Notes: a model not told the origin generated them from the letters alone. A stretch of DNA of 29,651 bases from CAZOOK01 sp964581385 (GCA_964581385.1 CAZOOK010000052.1:1-29651); one strand, 5' to 3'; positions 7,650-16,043 are shown, counted from the first letter of the stretch. Made by a program: numbers and translations.

Positions 7650-7748
7650 CTACGGATTTCTCTGGAATACCGACACGACCCGTGTCCTCTTCCCAGAGAG
7701 GAAACCGGTTCGGGCCGCACGTCCATTACTCTGATCTCTAGCGCTCAT
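7650..7748 (-). CDS. Short leader-like ORF with a very strong Shine-Dalgarno; possible remnant of a longer gene
   Basis: ATG at 7748 is preceded by AAGGAGGA at ideal spacing, one of the best ribosome binding sites in the window. Yet the frame stops after 32 codons at TAG (7650-7652). The peptide is basic and polar (starts MSARDQSNGRAARTG), with no recognised motif. Beyond the TAG the same frame stays open for about 39 more codons (QAETGIGALV...), ending at a TAG that overlaps the start of the 32-residue microprotein. It is the first ORF after the inferred promoter. It may be a regulatory leader peptide, or a small gene broken by a nonsense mutation; the two cannot be separated here. Confidence 0.4.
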   Translation of the reverse strand: MSARDQSNGRAARTGFLSGKRTRVVSVFQRNP

Positions 7749-7813
7749 AGGCTCTGTCCTCCTTCGTAATATTTTGGTGTGCAGCGTCGTGCAGTTCAGG
7801 AAACGCGCATCAA

Positions 7814-7836
7814 CTATGGTACACAGTGTTTCATAG
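7814..7836. promoter_or_regulatory. 23-bp near-perfect palindrome, probable TetR operator
   Basis: The sequence has the form CTATG-N2-ACAC-T-GTGT-N2-CATAG, with nine of eleven base pairs symmetric around a central base. This size and odd-centre symmetry suit a dimeric TetR regulator. It overlaps the spacer and -10 of the inferred leftward promoter, so binding would block transcription. Both paralogous TetR proteins of this locus are candidates. Confidence 0.6.
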
Positions 7837-7843
7837 AAATCAA
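7816..7843 (-). promoter_or_regulatory. Candidate sigma-70 promoter of the leftward NorQD/P450 operon
   Basis: On the minus strand, TTGATT (-35) and TACCAT (-10) are separated by 16 bp. Each matches four of six consensus bases. The -10 lies 68 bp before the first ORF with a strong ribosome binding site. The overlap with the palindrome supports a repressible promoter, but the match is modest. Confidence 0.35.
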
Positions 7844-8317
7844 GAGAAATAGTATTGAGTGATCCACTTGGCCACGGCAGAAGCCATAGGGTTGCGGGGG
7901 CGCGAATGGCAGCGGTCGATGCAGTTGGCCAAAGCATCGAGGCCACAGTGCTGCTGGAGGCCGGGGAATTCCGAGAGTTGGCGTGCGCCAATGCGGCGGC
8001 AGAGCGGCCCGCAACCGTACTGACCTCGACTTCAAATCTGCTGTACATCTGATTACTGTGGACGGCAAACGCAGCGACATTGAACTACTACTTCACATTG
8101 TCGAAAACGTCTGTCGCATCGAAACTTTACAGCTGAGCGTGGTCGCGTTTGACTTGACAGTCAGCAGGAACCCCACAAGTGTCAGTATCACTCCGATGGG
8201 TAGTGCGGGCGTTAGATCATTGGCCGCCCTGCCGCAAACATCTTATCTGTGCCATCTTTCAACAGCGTTCAGCCTACTGGCCAAGCGTTATCGCGGCAGA
8301 ACGGACGAGAACAAACA
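7844..8317. other. Intergenic region between the operon promoter and the second TetR gene; no supported gene
   Basis: A plus-strand TTG frame (7855-8052) encodes about 65 residues with fairly coding-like composition (VGQSIEATVLLEAGEFRELA...). It has no recognised domain and no good ribosome binding site. It could be a degraded gene end. The rest (8053-8317) shows no structured element or convincing ORF. Confidence 0.4.
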
Positions 8318-9004
8318 TCATTTGGTCGTTTTACGGCGTGGTTTGGTGAGCGGCTTTTTTCGCGCGCTACGCGCAGAACGAGGTCGCCCCTTGGCTTTGG
8401 CGCGAGCGACCCGCCAGGCGCCGGCTTCATCGCTGTTGATAGTCGGTGAGACAACGAGGCGGTCATGAATTTCGGCAATCCGCTCGATCGGCAAGGGCTT
8501 TTTTTGACCAAGCCACCACGACAGAATTTCGATCGTGCCGCTGATCACGAGACGGACTCCAACTTCGGCAGGGACCCAGTGATCGGGCAGCGGTTGCGAA
8601 GCTGCAACTTGCCTGGAAAGGCAAACAAATTGTTCTTTTAGTGTTCCAGCTGCACCACCCGTCAATAACGTTGACCATAGCGCGCGGTGCTGGTCCACAT
8701 AGGTGCATAACGCCATGGAGGCGGCCCGCGTATCACCGGCTTCCGCCGCCGGAAGCGCCAGATTGATGAGGCTCCTGATCTGCTCCGCCGCGATGTCGTT
8801 GAGCAGCGCTTCTTTGGTCGGATGGTGGCGGAAAAACGTGGTGTATCCAACTTCCGCCGCCGCGGCAATGTCACGGATCGTGATGTGATCGAGCGGTTTG
8901 AACTCGAGCAATTTCAAGAGCGCATGACGCAATGCTTCCCGGGTTCTCACTACGCGTGCGTCTCGCACGGTTGACAGACGGGGCTGATATATTTTACGAA
9001 TCAT
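8318..9004 (-). CDS. TetR/AcrR-family transcriptional regulator (paralogue of the operon TetR)
   Basis: A 228-residue regulator with helix-turn-helix HITIRDIAAAAEVGYTTFFRHH at about residues 40-60 and a helical sensor domain. It is highly similar throughout to the TetR at 652-1242 (shared KEALL-DIAAEQI, TYVDQHRALWSTLLTGGAAGT, VSGTIE-L-WWL). It differs by a lysine/arginine-rich C-terminal tail (RAKAKGRPRSARSARKK...) that could add nonspecific DNA contact. The ATG at 9004 lacks a strong Shine-Dalgarno. It lies about 480 bp upstream of the operator palindrome in the same orientation as the operon and is probably its dedicated repressor. Confidence 0.92.
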   Translation of the reverse strand: MIRKIYQPRLSTVRDARVVRTREALRHALLKLLEFKPLDHITIRDIAAAAEVGYTTFFRHHPTKEALLNDIAAEQIRSLINLALPAAEAGDTRAASMALCTYVDQHRALWSTLLTGGAAGTLKEQFVCLSRQVAASQPLPDHWVPAEVGVRLVISGTIEILSWWLGQKKPLPIERIAEIHDRLVVSPTINSDEAGAWRVARAKAKGRPRSARSARKKPLTKPRRKTTK

Positions 9005-9583
9005 AGTAGTTCATATATCATTTTTTTGAGCACCAATAACTGAGGCGCTCTCGGTGATGAAGTCGAAGCTGATGTATCGCGGGTTCTTGGCGTCGGTAAA
9101 GGCGACTAACACCGTATGTACCTGCGTTTTCATGAGCAATTTTGATCAATTTTATTTCTACGCGGATTAGTCTCTTATCGACGATCTCTATCCCTATTTC
9201 GAATATCTGCACAGTCAGGGACAAGTCTGTCGCCTGCCGCGTCGGAACTTCGTGGCCATTACGGGCTGCGTTACGGGCTGCGAAAGAACGGTTGCAGTTT
9301 ACAGCGGGACCAGGATCTTCTTTATCAGCCAAAACAGTGAGACGGTGCCGGTCGCAGATAATTGGGCGCCCAGACCAGTTACTCGCGTTGGCGGACAACG
9401 AAGATACTGCCGCGGGGATCGGTCGCCGCGAACAGGAATCAAGCTTAGCGCATCAAAAGCGTACCGCCGACGCAATGGGTGGTCTGAATGTAGCCATCGC
9501 ACAAAAGGATTAATCTGTCGGTCAGGGGTTGTCGTATTCATCTCGAGTTTAACTACTAAGTTCACAAACAGGAGAAGTACACG
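9005..9583. other. 579-bp region without a supported gene
   Basis: Several overlapping frames on both strands exceed 80 codons, but none has a good ribosome binding site, a recognised domain or a composition like the neighbouring genes. The AT-rich left edge (TATATCATTTTTTTG) upstream of 9004 likely contains the promoter of the TetR gene. A short tandem duplication lies at 9259-9282. Confidence 0.5.
9259..9282. repeat. Perfect tandem duplication of a 12-bp unit
   Basis: TTACGGGCTGCG occurs twice in direct succession. It lies in the gene-less stretch and is probably a slippage product. Confidence 0.8.
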
Positions 9584-9892
9584 ATGTCAGTAGCAGATGG
9601 AGTTTGGAAAGTTACAGTCAAAGGTCCCACCGGGCCACAGGTCACCGTGCTCACACTTGCGACCGTGGACGGTGTGTTGACAGGTACTCAATCCGGTCAA
9701 GGTCAGACGTCGGCAATCACTGACGCCAAGCTAGACGGCAACAACGTTTATTGGGTCAATCACATTACCTCACCCATGAAGATGAAAGTGGAGTTTTCGG
9801 GAGTTATCGACGAAAAAGGGATGCAGGGCAAGGTCAAGGCCGGCTTCGCGGGAACGTACCCATTCTCCGGGGTAAGGAACCCGGCAGCGTAA
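9584..9892 (+). CDS. Small conserved-looking beta-rich protein of unknown function
   Basis: A 102-residue protein with ATG at 9584 and AGGAG at good spacing. It alternates short strands and turns: MSVADGVWKVTVKGPTGPQ, TLATVDGVLTGTQSGQGQ, VYWVNHITSPMKMKVEFSG, GKVKAGFAGTYPFSGVR. This pattern resembles small cytoplasmic beta-barrel or lipocalin-like proteins in which a 'W-x-V-G-x-Q-x-TG-F-SG-G-F-G-F-G-R' design recurs. There is no signal peptide. It is monocistronic, with about 200 bp to the next gene. A small hydrophobic ligand is possible given the neighbouring P450 operon, but nothing shows it directly. Confidence 0.8.
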   Translation: MSVADGVWKVTVKGPTGPQVTVLTLATVDGVLTGTQSGQGQTSAITDAKLDGNNVYWVNHITSPMKMKVEFSGVIDEKGMQGKVKAGFAGTYPFSGVRNPAA

Positions 9893-10092
9893 ATCACACT
9901 CGCCTATTGCTGAGCGGTGCTTTATGACCGTTCAAGGCGAGCATCTACTCATTGGTCCGGCATCTACGGCATGGCTCTATCCGAGCAGAAGCCTGTGGTA
10001 GGTGCCGGGCCTCGCAATCTCCTTTACCACGGGAGCTGCGCATCAACAGCTTCCAGTTCGCATGCTGCGGGCGAGGCTAACTTGTATTGTCT

Positions 10093-10680
10093 ATGAAAAT
10101 TGTAACGAACCGTCAGCAATGCATTTCACTCACCAGCACACGATGGAATTTCGTGGCGCAGCTGTACAAATGCCTCTTGATCTCTATCTGCGCTCTTGCG
10201 CCGTGGACAACTTCCGCGCACGCGCAACAACAGGATCTACAAGGCGTGTATACGATAGACGCTGCCGCAAGCGACAACATTGAAACCGCAATCAATAACG
10301 GCACGGCGGACATGAACTTCGCCATCCGCTCTCTTGCGCGCCGCCTCACTGCGCAAACGAACCCTCGCTATGAGCGCATTCAGATTTCACGCAATGACAC
10401 CACGATAAGCGTGCAGTTCGACGCTCGCAAACCCATCGAAATGCCTGCTGACGGGCAATCCGTCCCCTGGGTCCGCGAAGACGGTGGGAAGGATGATCTC
10501 AGCGCTCAGTGGACTGCGACGCAACTGGTCATGCATTTCAAATCCGGTGACGGAGAGCGGGTCTACACCATCGTGTTGCAACCGGACAGAGTGACGCTCA
10601 AACTCAATGTAAAACTCGTCAGCTCACATTTTTCGGCGCCTATAAATTACGTACTCGCCTACCGGCGGCCGGTAAGCTGA
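10093..10680 (+). CDS. Exported protein of unknown function
   Basis: About 195 residues. The N-terminus has a basic region followed by a hydrophobic stretch (LYKCLLISICALAPW) and a typical cleavage site after AHA (TTSAHA-QQQ), so it should be periplasmic or secreted. The n-region is unusually long. The mature part (DLQGVYTIDAAASDNIETAI...) contains alternating strands and ends in INYVLAYRRPVS, with no recognised catalytic motif. The ATG at 10093 is chosen over a TTG two codons upstream. The gene is monocistronic and converges on the nuclease gene at 10881. I do not recognise the family. Confidence 0.75.
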   Translation: MKIVTNRQQCISLTSTRWNFVAQLYKCLLISICALAPWTTSAHAQQQDLQGVYTIDAAASDNIETAINNGTADMNFAIRSLARRLTAQTNPRYERIQISRNDTTISVQFDARKPIEMPADGQSVPWVREDGGKDDLSAQWTATQLVMHFKSGDGERVYTIVLQPDRVTLKLNVKLVSSHFSAPINYVLAYRRPVS

Positions 10681-10880
10681 CGGAATGCACAACAAGAGTT
10701 TCCTATGTTTGCGAGCTTGCCCCGGCATCTCTGCAGACCCAAGTCGACACACGATAGCGTTTTCGCCGTGCCCCAACGGAATCGGACAAGAGGCGAAACA
10801 TTAGGCGAGCATTGATGGCACAGCGGGTGGAAACGTAAGCACATCGTTCATTCCAATGTCCGTGCATCCGCCACACTGGC

Positions 10881-12266
10881 TCAGAGTTCGAACGTCTGCC
10901 CGAGCTGTGGCCTTTCGATCCGCGTGTTTTGCAGCAGTGATGCGAAATGCTGCATCACCTCATCGTCACCGTGCACGAGAAACGTCATCGATGGCGCAAT
11001 GCGACGATGCCAGGCTAGCAATTCGTCGCGATCGGCGTGAGCGGAAAAGCCATTAATGGTGTGGACACTCGCGCGCACACGGATGTCTTCGTCGAAGATG
11101 CGTACGCTGGTGGCGCCGTCGATGATCGAACGCGCCAGCGTGCCGCGAGCGGCATAGCCAACAAAGACCACGCTACACTGCTTGCGCCAGAGGTTGTGTT
11201 TCAAGTGATGACGGATGCGCCCCCCAGTGCACATGCCGGCGCCGGCGAGAATGACGGCACCGCCGGAAAAGCGGTTGATCACCAAACTCTCCGCCGCGTC
11301 ACGGGTGAAATGCAGACCTGGTAGCTGGAAGGGATCGCGCCCTTCGCGGAATAGAGCGGCTACGCCTGCTTCATAACATTCCGGATGACGCTGAAAAATC
11401 TCCGTCGCCGAAATCGCCATCGGCGAATCGAGGAAAACTTGCATCAGACGCGGCAGACGGCCGCTTTCGACCCCTTTCCGCAGCGTATAAAGGATTTCTT
11501 GTGCGCGCTCGAGAGCGAAAGTCGGGATGACGACGTTGCCACCGCGACGGAATGTCTCTTCCAGCACTTGGTAAAATTCTTCGACCGAAGGTCCCAGCGG
11601 CTTGTGCAGCCGGTCGCCATAAGTCGTTTCCATGACTACCGCATCACTGCTCGGCGGCACTACCGGCGGACGCAGCAGCGGACGCCCTGCGTTGCCTAAA
11701 TCGCCTGAGAACACCACGCTGCGGCGCTGACCGCCCTCCTCCGATTCGATGCGAATACTGGCGGAGCCGAGGATGTGGCCGGCATCATAGAAAGTGGCAC
11801 GCAGCCCCGGAGCCAGCTCCAACCGCTGACCATAAGCCGCTTTGCGGCCGAAAAATTCGAAGCTGTTAAGCGCGTCGAGCACGGTGTACAAAGGGTGACC
11901 ATCTTCTGCGCCATGCCGCCGCTGGTGCCGGCGCGCATGAGAGCGCGCTTCGTCTTCTTGCAGATGAGCGGAATCCAGCATCACCACGCGGGCCAGTTCG
12001 CACGTCGCCGCTGTGGCGATGATCTCGCCGCGGAAACCGCGTTTGGCCAGCAGTGGAATGCGGCCGCAGTGATCCAGATGCGCGTGCGTGAGCAGCAGGA
12101 AGTCGATCGACCCGACATCGAAGCCAAAAGAATCACTGTTTTCCTCAGAGAGCTCGCGGCCGCCCTGATAGAGGCCACAGTCGACGAGGATGCGCTTGCC
12201 TCCGCATTCGACCAAATGACAAGAGCCGGTGACACCGCGATCCGCGCCGTGAAAGGAGAGTTTCAT
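10881..12266 (-). CDS. MBL-fold beta-CASP RNA-processing exonuclease-like protein
   Basis: 461 residues. The metallo-beta-lactamase zinc motif is THAHLDHCGRI (His61-x-His-x-Asp-His66). Further metal-ligand motifs are DAGHILGSA and FSGDLGN, and beta-CASP elements include VVIPTFALERAQEIL, GFSAHADRDELL and a final FLVHGDDEVM. This is the full architecture of CPSF73-like bacterial ribonucleases (YSH1 group), acting on RNA in the cytoplasm with two zinc ions. It starts 6 bp after the LOG-family gene with an AAGGT ribosome binding site, so the two are co-transcribed. The operon is probably under an FNR-type box, which would tie RNA turnover to oxygen or NO status (inference). Confidence 0.93.
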   Translation of the reverse strand: MKLSFHGADRGVTGSCHLVECGGKRILVDCGLYQGGRELSEENSDSFGFDVGSIDFLLLTHAHLDHCGRIPLLAKRGFRGEIIATAATCELARVVMLDSAHLQEDEARSHARRHQRRHGAEDGHPLYTVLDALNSFEFFGRKAAYGQRLELAPGLRATFYDAGHILGSASIRIESEEGGQRRSVVFSGDLGNAGRPLLRPPVVPPSSDAVVMETTYGDRLHKPLGPSVEEFYQVLEETFRRGGNVVIPTFALERAQEILYTLRKGVESGRLPRLMQVFLDSPMAISATEIFQRHPECYEAGVAALFREGRDPFQLPGLHFTRDAAESLVINRFSGGAVILAGAGMCTGGRIRHHLKHNLWRKQCSVVFVGYAARGTLARSIIDGATSVRIFDEDIRVRASVHTINGFSAHADRDELLAWHRRIAPSMTFLVHGDDEVMQHFASLLQNTRIERPQLGQTFEL

Positions 12267-12272
12267 TTTTCT

Positions 12273-13283
12273 TTACCTTTGTGCAGAACACCGCCGCGCC
12301 GCACTATCGTCGGGATACAACGGCGAACCGTTGACGTCGTGCCAATGCAAAATGCCTTGCCAAACGTCCTGCGCAGTTTCCGCGTACCAGAACAGCTCCC
12401 GGTCCTCCACGTCGATCACGCCTTCATCCACCAGATAATCGATGTCGAGCGCGCGCCGCCAATAACTCTCGCCAACCAAAATCACCGGCACCGGAAGGAT
12501 CTTGCGGGTCTGGATCAGCGTAAGCGTTTCAAACAGTTCATCGAAAGTACCGTAACCGCCAGGAAAAGCGACCAGCGCGCAAGCGCGCTTGAGAAAATGC
12601 AGCTTGCGCAGCGCGAAATAGTGGAAACGTAGACACAGCTCGGGAGCGACATAGGGGTTCGGATATTGTTCATGCGGCAGCGTGATGTTGAGTCCGATCG
12701 ACTTGGCGCCGACGTCAAAAGCACCGCGATTGGCCGCCTCCATCACACCGGGGCCGCCACCGGTCATCAGCATTATCCGATTGCCGCCGTGACCGTCACC
12801 GTTCTGACCGATCAGCCGGCCGAGCTCACGCGCGATGTCGTAATAATGGCTCTTGGCCTCAATGCGCTCCGCGACCGTGACGCGTCGTTGCAGCGTCTCG
12901 TCGTGCGGCGTTTGCGCCAGTGTTCCGCGCAGCATTTCAAGCTGGCGCCGGGCCGCGGCCGGCTCCGGGATCCGAGTGCTACCGAACACCACCACGGTGT
13001 GCTCCACACCATGTGCCTGCAACAGCAGTTCGGCCTTGGTGTAATCGAGCTGCAGCCGTACACCGCGGGTTTCGTCATGATCGAGGAAATCGACATCTTT
13101 GTCGGCCTGCCGGTAGCTCGGACTGCCCATGATCGCCTGCACGCGATCGATTGCATGCGGATCGTCCTCCGTGTTCTTGGGCCGATGCCAAGGCAGAAGC
13201 TCGTGGCGATGATGCGGATGCGCGGGATGCTGAATAGTGCTTTTCTGCGAATCCTTGCCAGCATCAGAATGGCGATCGTTCAT
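12273..13283 (-). CDS. TIGR00730/LOG-family Rossmann-fold protein
   Basis: 336 residues. The family signature is complete: MTGGGPGVMEAANRGA (nucleotide-phosphate binding) and FPGGYGTFDELFE (the PGGxGTxxE motif with catalytic Glu). A GSTR motif (VVFGSTRIPEP) opens the Rossmann domain. LOG proteins hydrolyse nucleoside 5'-monophosphates to free the base (cytokinin-type or general AMP turnover). This one has about 80 extra N-terminal residues, rich in His and charged residues (HPAHPHHRHELLPWHRP), making it longer than classical 190-residue LOGs. ATG 13283 has AGAGGG upstream. It is the first gene of a two-gene operon with the beta-CASP nuclease. Confidence 0.92.
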   Translation of the reverse strand: MNDRHSDAGKDSQKSTIQHPAHPHHRHELLPWHRPKNTEDDPHAIDRVQAIMGSPSYRQADKDVDFLDHDETRGVRLQLDYTKAELLLQAHGVEHTVVVFGSTRIPEPAAARRQLEMLRGTLAQTPHDETLQRRVTVAERIEAKSHYYDIARELGRLIGQNGDGHGGNRIMLMTGGGPGVMEAANRGAFDVGAKSIGLNITLPHEQYPNPYVAPELCLRFHYFALRKLHFLKRACALVAFPGGYGTFDELFETLTLIQTRKILPVPVILVGESYWRRALDIDYLVDEGVIDVEDRELFWYAETAQDVWQGILHWHDVNGSPLYPDDSAARRCSAQR

Positions 13284-13336
13284 CGTTCAGGCCCTCTGTC
13301 TTATTACAAGAATAACTCGCTGCAGCAGCGCCGACA

Positions 13337-13350
13337 TTGACTTGAATCAG
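13337..13350. promoter_or_regulatory. FNR/ANR/DNR-like box upstream of the LOG-nuclease operon
   Basis: TTGACTTGAATCAG matches the TTGAT-N4-ATCAA consensus at eight of ten defined positions. It lies 54 bp before the ATG of the leftward LOG gene, the distance expected for an activator at about -41. The rightward antiporter gene starts 237 bp away and is a less likely target. Confidence 0.5.
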
Positions 13351-13586
13351 GTCCCACCGTTGCTCGGCTGTGGGATGACGTGATAGCACCGATGGCACTG
13401 CACGCTGTCGAACACCTGCACTGCTTGAAAATTCGGGCGCTACGATAACTGCATCAATCTCGGCTAAGCTGCCTTTTTGTCTACCGAGAATCGATTGATC
13501 CGGCTTTGTTCCGAAAAAATTGAGCCCGGAAGAGCAAGCCGATCCTTCGATAAAATCACTGCGGCACTTATCGGACTTTAAATCGA

Positions 13587-14765
13587 ATGGAAATGAGAAT
13601 CGGGACCTTCGCTGCATTGCTATTAGTGGCGGCAGTCGTCGCCATGGTGGCGCGCAGGCTTAAGGTTCCGTATACCGTCGGGCTCGTCATTGCTGGCGTT
13701 GCGTTGGCGCTATTCTCCATCGTCCCACAGATCCGCCTTACGAAAGAGCTAATTTTTACACTGTTTCTTCCGCCACTCGTGTTTGAAGCAGCGCTGTATA
13801 TTGGCTGGCAGGAACTGAAGCGAGACCTTCCCGTCATAGTGACGCTGGCAAGCCTGGGCATGATGCTATCGGCCCTTGTCACTGCAGCAGGGATGCACTA
13901 TGTCATCGGCTGGCAATGGTCGGGAGCCCTGGTTTTCGGCACCTTGATCGCGGCAACCGATCCGGTCTCGGTGATTGCCAACTTCAAAGAAGCGGGTGTT
14001 CATGGCCGTCTGCGACTCTTGGTGGAAGCTGAGAGTCTATTCAACGACAGCACTGCAGCGATTGCATTCGTGGTAACGCTGGCAATTGCCGGTGGCCACT
14101 CAATCGGATTCACAGAAACCCTCGGTTCGCTGGCGCTGAATATCAGCGGCGGTATATTCGTCGGACTTGTGGTTGCGGGTTTCCTCCTTCTACTGGCTGG
14201 ACGCACAACAGACCGTCTCGTCGAACTGACGCTCACCACGGTTGCGGCCTACAGCTCGTTCCTTCTCGCTGAACACTTCAATTGCTCCGGCATACTTTCC
14301 TCGATGACGGCGGGTCTCCTGATCGGCAATGTCGGCGTGAACGGAGTAATTTCAGAGAGCAGCAAGGAAGCGGTCATATCGTTCTGGGATTTCGCCGCTT
14401 TTGTCGCTAATTCACTTATTTTTCTGTTGATCGGCATACGTGAAGCCCAGCAGAGTCTGGCCGGCATGTGGGGCGCGGTGACGGTCGGCATTGCTTTCGT
14501 GCTGCTGGGGCGTGCAGTGGCGATCTATCCGTTATGCACACTATTTTCCCGCTCGAATCAGCGCGTGGATATGAAGCATCAGCACATCATGGTTTGGGGC
14601 GGTCTGCGCGGTGCACTGGCGCTCGCGCTCGCTCTGGGACTCCCGCCCGATATTCCGCACAGTGCTGAAATTGTGACGGTCGCCTTCGCCGTGGTCGCGT
14701 TTTCGGTCATTGTGCAGGGATTGACGATGACGCCACTGCTTCGCGCGTTCGGTGAAATCCGCTAG
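13587..14765 (+). CDS. CPA1-family sodium/proton antiporter (NhaP-like)
   Basis: 392 residues with about 11-12 hydrophobic spans. Family hallmarks are in place: TDPVSVIANFKEAG (TDP at 124-126) and VEAESLFNDSTAA (the Asn-Asp pair at 153-154) form the ion-binding centre of electroneutral CPA1 exchangers. FTLFLPPLVFEAAL matches the conserved span 3 region, and GGLRGALALALALGLP the conserved helix near the C-terminus. It exchanges external or internal Na+/K+ against H+ across the inner membrane. There is almost no C-terminal cytoplasmic domain, so it is a short form without a regulatory tail. ATG 13587 is used; it is monocistronic and divergent from the LOG operon. Confidence 0.93.
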   Translation: MEMRIGTFAALLLVAAVVAMVARRLKVPYTVGLVIAGVALALFSIVPQIRLTKELIFTLFLPPLVFEAALYIGWQELKRDLPVIVTLASLGMMLSALVTAAGMHYVIGWQWSGALVFGTLIAATDPVSVIANFKEAGVHGRLRLLVEAESLFNDSTAAIAFVVTLAIAGGHSIGFTETLGSLALNISGGIFVGLVVAGFLLLLAGRTTDRLVELTLTTVAAYSSFLLAEHFNCSGILSSMTAGLLIGNVGVNGVISESSKEAVISFWDFAAFVANSLIFLLIGIREAQQSLAGMWGAVTVGIAFVLLGRAVAIYPLCTLFSRSNQRVDMKHQHIMVWGGLRGALALALALGLPPDIPHSAEIVTVAFAVVAFSVIVQGLTMTPLLRAFGEIR

Positions 14766-14906
14766 CGAATGCCATGGCTGTTTGGAGAGGAGGACCACTA
14801 GTCAGCAGCTTCGGAAATGACGGCATCCCATTGTCGGACCCAACGATCCGCTCAGGCACTATCACAATTTGGCCGATAAACTAGCCATTGCAACCGCATT
14901 GAGCGC

Positions 14907-16043
14907 ATGAACATCCACTTACTTACTGGAGCCGTCGTTGCTCTTGTCGCCTTTCTTCTGGTGGCGGGTCTCGCATTCATGGCTGACCGGCGGCGCCAGA
15001 AATACCGGCAGAAGCGTGTCGGCGACGAACCCGTCAATACTCAGAAAACCTCAGCAGCGGCATCCAATGTACCGAAGCTCGATCGTGTCGCGTCCACCGG
15101 CGGCGACATCCCCTTCGCCGATGCGACAACGGCCGATATCAGCCAAAAACTTTACGAACTGGCGTTTGGACCATCGTCCAGCGCGCAGGGCACGAACGCC
15201 GAGGAGACCACGATTCTGAAGCAGGTGCGCCACTCGCTACGCGAGTCGGGCAGCGACCGTCAGTATTTCCCGCGAAAGCCAATGGTGATTCCGCAGTTGT
15301 TCAAAGCGATGAAGAGCAACGATGGCGCAGTGAAGGAACTGGTCAGAATCATCATGCAGGATCCGGTTCTTACCGGAGACGTGCTCAAGATCGCCAACAG
15401 TCCCTACTACCGCACATCCAGCGATGCATATGACACCCTTGACCGCGCGATCATGCAGCTGGGAACCGACGGCCTGCGCGCACTGATATCGTCATCGGTG
15501 CTGCAGCCGGTGTTCAAAGTACCGAAGGGCTGCTTCGACAAATTCTCGGAAGTAATCTGGGACCAGACGCTTAAATCCGCTCTGGCGGCACAGGTTTACG
15601 CTCGCCGTACGATCGGCTGCGATAATTTTCTGGCCCATCTCACTGCATTGCTCAGCTCGATAGGGTGGATCGTTCTGTTCCGGGTTACGGTGGACAAATA
15701 CACGCAATCGCCCACCATCCAACCCCAGGCTTCAGTGTTCATCACCCTGCTGGAAGAAAGTGCCGACAAAACCTCTAAAGCGATCGCCCAGAACTGGGAA
15801 TTGGCACAGCCGGTCCAGCACGCCATCCAGGAACAAATCGACAAGCGGCCGATCAATCGTCTGAGTCCGATAGGCAGAGCACTCTACTACGGCAGGCTGT
15901 GCGCCACCTGCGCACTATTGGTCCAGCACGAGAAGCTCAACCCATCTGACGCCCGCGCGATTGCGCTAAGCAAGGGTCTCCGCGAGAAGGATTTCGACAT
16001 GATCTGGCAGGCCATCTTGCCTGATCCCAAGGGAAGTGGATAA
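14907..16043 (+). CDS. Membrane-anchored HDOD-domain signalling protein
   Basis: 378 residues. A single N-terminal membrane anchor (LLTGAVVALVAFLLVAGLAF, residues 5-24) is followed by a basic stop-transfer (DRRRQKYRQK), a low-complexity linker, then an HDOD domain from about residue 120. That domain includes PQLFKAMKSND, IIMQDPVLTGDVLKIANSPYY, LDRAIMQLGTDGLRALI and a C-terminal helical bundle with LALSKGL-type ends. HDOD proteins resemble HD phosphohydrolases but lack the catalytic His-Asp and act as scaffolds in regulation of motility, cyclic-di-GMP and stress. The anchored topology places it at the inner membrane. It precedes an exported peroxiredoxin gene by about 200 bp with no clear co-transcription. 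Confidence 0.88.
   Translation: MNIHLLTGAVVALVAFLLVAGLAFMADRRRQKYRQKRVGDEPVNTQKTSAAASNVPKLDRVASTGGDIPFADATTADISQKLYELAFGPSSSAQGTNAEETTILKQVRHSLRESGSDRQYFPRKPMVIPQLFKAMKSNDGAVKELVRIIMQDPVLTGDVLKIANSPYYRTSSDAYDTLDRAIMQLGTDGLRALISSSVLQPVFKVPKGCFDKFSEVIWDQTLKSALAAQVYARRTIGCDNFLAHLTALLSSIGWIVLFRVTVDKYTQSPTIQPQASVFITLLEESADKTSKAIAQNWELAQPVQHAIQEQIDKRPINRLSPIGRALYYGRLCATCALLVQHEKLNPSDARAIALSKGLREKDFDMIWQAILPDPKGSG

Noticed and set aside
7855..8052. Plus-strand 65-residue ORF
   Set aside because: TTG start without a convincing ribosome binding site and no recognised domain; reported only as a possible remnant in the intergenic note.
8150..8190. Rightward sigma-70 promoter from the TTGACA in this interval
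   Set aside because: No matching -10 hexamer at 16-18 bp and no gene downstream on the plus strand.
9018..9513. Overlapping ORFs on both strands between the second TetR and the small protein
   Set aside because: Compositions are not gene-like, no ribosome binding sites or motifs are present, and opposite-strand frames compete.
10681..10880. Rho-independent terminator between convergent genes (TTTCGCC...GGCGAAA)
   Set aside because: The stem is only 7 bp with a loop over 20 bases and no T-tract.
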